The notes under the pieces: generated by a model
Database searches by the model: none
The model's input: the letters and a program-made list of their open reading frames with translations, nothing else
Told to the model about the DNA's origin: nothing
In this document: positions 55,670 through 58,509 of the stretch, one piece after another
Layout of the letters: every line of letters starts with the position of its first letter
Numbering within the stretch: the stretch's first letter is position 1
Program-made: the position numbers and the translations under genes
Source of the DNA: Pseudomonas cyclaminis
GTDB lineage: Bacteria > Pseudomonadota > Gammaproteobacteria > Pseudomonadales > Pseudomonadaceae
Assembly (NCBI RefSeq): GCF_015163715.1
Contig: NZ_JADDUM010000040.1
Coordinates: 1-58,509 of the forward strand
Direction: 5' to 3'
DNA length: 58,509 bases

Positions 55670-57034
55670 ATGACACTGCGCACGAGCAACCAGCTGTTCG
55701 ACGCTTACTTCACCGCTGACAGCATGGCCGAGGTCTTCTGCGACCAGGGGCGCTTGCAGGGCATGCTGGATTTTGAGGCAGGTTTGGCCCGCGCCGAGGC
55801 GCGGGTTGGGTTGATTCCCCAGGCCGCCGTTGCACCGATTGCCCAGGCATGCCTGGCGTCGTTGTACGACGTCGACGCACTTGGCGCGGCGATTGCCACC
55901 GCGGGTAATTCGGCGATTCCGTTGGTCAAGGCGCTGGGTAAATTGATCGCCAGTGAAGATGCCGGGGCCGAACGCTACGTGCATCTGGGCGCGACCAGCC
56001 AGGATGTGATGGACACCGGCCTGGTGCTGCAATTGCGGCGCGCACTGGTATTGATCGAAACCGACCTTGTTCGCTTGGGCGATGTACTCGCCGCCCAGGC
56101 CCAGCGTTATGCGACCACACCGATGGCCGGGCGTACCTGGCTGCAGCACGCAACGCCCGTCACCTTGGGGATGAAAATCGCCGGCTGGCTGGGCGCCGTG
56201 ACCCGCAGTCGCCAGCGCCTGACGGAGCTGAGACCGCGCCTGCTGGTGCTGCAATTCGGCGGTGCCTCCGGAACCCTGGCGGCGCTGGGCGAACAGGCGC
56301 TGCCGGTGGCCGAGGCGTTGGCGGCTGAGCTACAACTGACCCTGCCCGAACAGCCCTGGCACACACAGCGTGATCGCCTGGTGGAGTTCGCCAGCGTGCT
56401 GGGGTTGATCGCCGGCAGCCTCGGCAAGCTGGGCCGCGACATCAGCCTGTTGATGCAGACCGAAGCCGCGGAGGTGTTCGAGCCGTCGGCACCGGGCAAG
56501 GGTGGCTCGTCCACTATGCCGCACAAACGCAATCCAGTCGGTGCCGCCGTGTTGATCAGTGCGGCCACCCGCGTGCCTGGGTTGGTCTCGACGATGTTCA
56601 GCGCCATGCCCCAGGAGCACGAACGCAGCCTGGGCCTGTGGCATGCCGAGTGGGAAACCCTGCCGGAGATCTGCCGGTTGGTGTCGGGTGCCTTGCAACA
56701 GGCCGTGCAGGTGAGCGAAGGGTTGGAAGTCGACCCCGAGCGCATGAAACAGAACCTCGACCTGACCCAGGGCCTGGTCCTGGCCGAAGCTGTCAGCATT
56801 GTGCTTGCCCAACGCCTGGGCCGCGAAACCGCGCACCATTTGCTGGAGCAGTGCTGCAAGCGAGCAGTCGCCGAAGGGCGCCATCTACGCGCCGTATTGG
56901 CCGACGAACCGCAGGTCAGCGCCGAGCTGTCCGCCCGCGAACTCGACCGTCTGCTCGACCCGGCCCACTATCTGGGCCAGGCGCACACTTGGGTTACCCG
57001 TGCTGTCACCGAACATTTTGAACGGACTGCCTAA
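55670..57034 (+). CDS. pcaB: 3-carboxy-cis,cis-muconate cycloisomerase
   Basis: 454-aa fumarase/aspartase superfamily enzyme that forms 4-carboxymuconolactone from 3-carboxymuconate. Signature GSSTMPHKRNP at 279-289 with the catalytic Ser loop; LGATSQDVMDTGLVLQLRRAL and the GRTWLQHATPVTLGMK motif are also present. ATG at 55670, 10 bp after pcaT, with AAGGA upstream. Confidence 0.95.
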   Translation: MTLRTSNQLFDAYFTADSMAEVFCDQGRLQGMLDFEAGLARAEARVGLIPQAAVAPIAQACLASLYDVDALGAAIATAGNSAIPLVKALGKLIASEDAGAERYVHLGATSQDVMDTGLVLQLRRALVLIETDLVRLGDVLAAQAQRYATTPMAGRTWLQHATPVTLGMKIAGWLGAVTRSRQRLTELRPRLLVLQFGGASGTLAALGEQALPVAEALAAELQLTLPEQPWHTQRDRLVEFASVLGLIAGSLGKLGRDISLLMQTEAAEVFEPSAPGKGGSSTMPHKRNPVGAAVLISAATRVPGLVSTMFSAMPQEHERSLGLWHAEWETLPEICRLVSGALQQAVQVSEGLEVDPERMKQNLDLTQGLVLAEAVSIVLAQRLGRETAHHLLEQCCKRAVAEGRHLRAVLADEPQVSAELSARELDRLLDPAHYLGQAHTWVTRAVTEHFERTA

Positions 57035-57044
57035 GGAGGCCGCC

Positions 57045-57836
57045 ATGCCATCTGTACAACTCGCCGAGGGCGCCCTGCATTACCAACTGGATGGGCCCGT
57101 GGACGCGCCAGTATTGGTGCTGTCCAACTCGTTGGGCACCGACCTGCATATGTGGGACATCCAGATTCCGGCCTTCACCCAGCATTTTCGCGTGTTGCGT
57201 TTCGATACCCGTGGCCATGGCAAATCCCTGGTTACCGAGGGCCCCTACAGCATCGAACAGCTCGGCCGTGATGTGCTGGCGCTGTTGGACGCACTGGATA
57301 TTCAACGCGTGCATTTTTGCGGCCTGTCCATGGGCGGCCTGATCGGCCAATGGCTGGGCATCAACGCCGGCGAGCGTTTGCTGAGTCTGGTGGTGTGCAA
57401 CACCGCCGCCAGGATCGGCACGCCGGAGATCTGGAACCCGCGCATCGAGATGGTGTTGCGCGACGGTGCAGCGGCGATGGTGGCCTTGCGTGATGCCTCC
57501 ATTGCGCGCTGGTTCACCGCTGACTTCGCAGCGGCCAACCCGCACCAGGCCCAGCAGATCACCGACATGCTCGCGTCCACCTCGCCCGAGGGGTACGCGG
57601 CCAACTGCGGCGCGGTGCGGGATGCGGATTTCCGTGAGCAACTGCGCACGATCAAAGTGCCGACCCTGGTGATTGCCGGCACCGAAGATGCCGTCACACC
57701 GCCGGCCGGTAGCCACTTTATTCAGACCCATGTGAAGGGTGCCGAGTACGCTGAGTTCTATGCGGCGCACCTGTCCAACGTTCAGGCCGGTGCTGCATTC
57801 AGCGACCGTGTGATTGAATTTTTGCTGGCCCGTTGA
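57045..57836 (+). CDS. pcaD: 3-oxoadipate enol-lactonase
   Basis: 263-aa alpha/beta hydrolase that opens 3-oxoadipate enol-lactone to beta-ketoadipate. Catalytic triad: Ser95 (CGLSMGG), Asp215 (GTEDAVTPP) and His242 (AAHLSNVQ). ATG at 57045 is preceded by AAGGAGG. A longer upstream frame overlaps pcaB and is not used. Ends 10 bp before pcaC. Confidence 0.95.
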   Translation: MPSVQLAEGALHYQLDGPVDAPVLVLSNSLGTDLHMWDIQIPAFTQHFRVLRFDTRGHGKSLVTEGPYSIEQLGRDVLALLDALDIQRVHFCGLSMGGLIGQWLGINAGERLLSLVVCNTAARIGTPEIWNPRIEMVLRDGAAAMVALRDASIARWFTADFAAANPHQAQQITDMLASTSPEGYAANCGAVRDADFREQLRTIKVPTLVIAGTEDAVTPPAGSHFIQTHVKGAEYAEFYAAHLSNVQAGAAFSDRVIEFLLAR

Positions 57837-57846
57837 GGAGCTTTTT

Positions 57847-58245
57847 GTGGAAGAGAAACAACGTTACGCCGAGGGCCTTCAAGTACGCCGCGACGTGCTG
57901 GGCGACGCCCATGTCGACCGTAGCCTCAATGCCCTGACCGAGTTCAACAGCGAGTTCCAGGAAATGATCACCCGCCACGCCTGGGGTGATATCTGGACCC
58001 GTCCCGGGCTGCCTCGGCACACCCGTAGCCTGATCACGATTGCCATGCTGATCGGCATGAACCGCGCCGAAGAACTCAAGCTGCACCTGCGCGCCGCCGC
58101 CAGCAATGGCGTGACCCGTGCCGAGATCAAGGAGGTGTTGATGCAGAGCGCGATCTACTGCGGGATCCCGGCGGCGAATGCCACGTTCCACCTGGCTGAA
58201 TCCGTGTGGGATGAATTGGGCGTTGAGTCCCGCCAACCCGACTAG
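57847..58245 (+). CDS. pcaC: 4-carboxymuconolactone decarboxylase
   Basis: 132-aa AhpD-fold enzyme that decarboxylates 4-carboxymuconolactone to the enol-lactone. The GTG start at 57847 is chosen for its strong GAGGAG site and gives (M)EEKQRYAEGLQVRRDVLGDAHVD, the family N terminus. Motifs: HAWGDIWTRPGLPRHTRSLITIAML and AEIKEVLMQSAIYCGIPAANATFH with the catalytic Cys-His region. Last pca gene, followed by a REP. Confidence 0.94.
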   Translation: MEEKQRYAEGLQVRRDVLGDAHVDRSLNALTEFNSEFQEMITRHAWGDIWTRPGLPRHTRSLITIAMLIGMNRAEELKLHLRAAASNGVTRAEIKEVLMQSAIYCGIPAANATFHLAESVWDELGVESRQPD

Positions 58246-58261
58246 ATTTGAAATGCGGTCA

Positions 58262-58290
58262 AAATGTGGGAGGGGGCTTGCCCCCGATGA
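58262..58290. repeat. Single REP element
   Basis: AATGTGGGAGGGGGCTTGCC followed by CCCGATGAG, the local REP core. Downstream TCCCAGACG is a partial partner. Just past the pcaC stop. Confidence 0.75.
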
Positions 58291-58359
58291 GGCCCTCCCA
58301 GACGACATATTTCCAAATGTGAAGTACCCTTTGCCCCTTGTTCACAGGTCCCTCGCCCC

Positions 58360-58509
58360 ATGCTCTTCCTGATCGCCTACATCAGCAGCGTCGTGCTGAT
58401 CAACTTCGCCTTCTCCACCGCCCCGCACCTGGATGTGATCTGGTCCGCCTGGGGCGCCTGGTCTTCATCCTGCGCGACATGGTGCAGACCCGCTTCGGCC
58501 ACGGTGCGA
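58360..58509 (+). pseudogene. VUT family (queuosine precursor) transporter, 5' part, frameshifted
   Basis: Partial gene cut by the window edge. ATG at 58360 reads MLFLIAYISSVVLINFAFSTAPHL, a membrane helix typical of the VUT/YhhQ-related family. The frame is lost at about 58453-58458 (GGGGCGCC for GGGGCGGCC). With one G added it continues WSAWGGLVFILRDMVQTRFGHGA, the conserved helix-2 motif. VUT proteins import queuosine precursors or similar compounds. Same type of deletion as in eight other genes here. Confidence 0.7.

Noticed and set aside
1..58509. CRISPR array, prophage, integron, insertion sequence or tRNA-linked island
   Set aside because: No regular direct repeats with spacers, no integrase or transposase, and no tRNA found. 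The repeats present are dispersed REP elements.

Overview
The window is high-GC chromosomal DNA from a member of the Pseudomonas fluorescens group. The grounds are the gene content, the protein sequences, and repeated intergenic REP-type palindromes with the core GGGGGCTTGCCCCC. There are no tRNA or rRNA genes, prophage, insertion sequences or CRISPR arrays. Genes are densely packed on both strands and most of the content is core metabolism, transport and envelope functions.

Layout. 0.1-5.5 kb: a QuiP-type acyl-homoserine-lactone acylase, a four-gene operon (DUF6231 protein, YchJ, a LEA14-like lipoprotein, a His-rich SEC-C protein) and a secreted collagen-like protein. 5.5-15.8 kb: CopD-like membrane protein, DinG, a GH50-like (agarase family) secreted glycosidase, an EstB-like esterase, an OmpA-type lipoprotein, PdxH, a SlyB-like lipoprotein and NhaA. 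16-21.7 kb: a cysteine-synthase-like PLP enzyme, an FAD oxidoreductase, small lipoproteins, and a divergent SDR/LysR pair. 21.7-24.2 kb: a four-gene operon matching the recently described bufferin (MNIO-modified copper-binding RiPP) systems: precursor, DUF692 oxidase, DUF2063 partner and DoxX. 24.3-29.3 kb: a complete branched-chain amino acid ABC transporter (livKHMGF). 29.6-41.1 kb: DUF2288, a glycosyltransferase-like protein, an orphan tubulin/FtsZ-superfamily protein, an MHYT-GGDEF-EAL protein, a YkgJ protein, an MFS carrier and RapA. 41.3-47 kb: an aminotransferase/RidA/LysR cluster, small genes including a 38-codon ccoM preceded by an Anr box, and the Pit phosphate transporter. 47.5-58.2 kb: a consolidated beta-ketoadipate pathway locus, pcaR-pcaK-pcaIJF-pcaHG-pcaT-pcaBDC, covering every step from protocatechuate to succinyl-CoA and acetyl-CoA. 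Probable PcaR operators lie before pcaR and pcaI. The right edge cuts a VUT-family (queuosine precursor) transporter.

Sequence quality. Nine conserved genes (slyB-like, cysteine-synthase-like, livM, rapA, a LysR gene, pcaH, pcaG, pcaT, VUT) are each broken by one missing base in a G/C-rich run, five of them at GGCC. Restoring one base rebuilds a full-length family protein each time. This looks like a systematic sequencing or assembly deletion error rather than gene decay. Those genes are typed as pseudogenes as read, but are probably intact in the organism.
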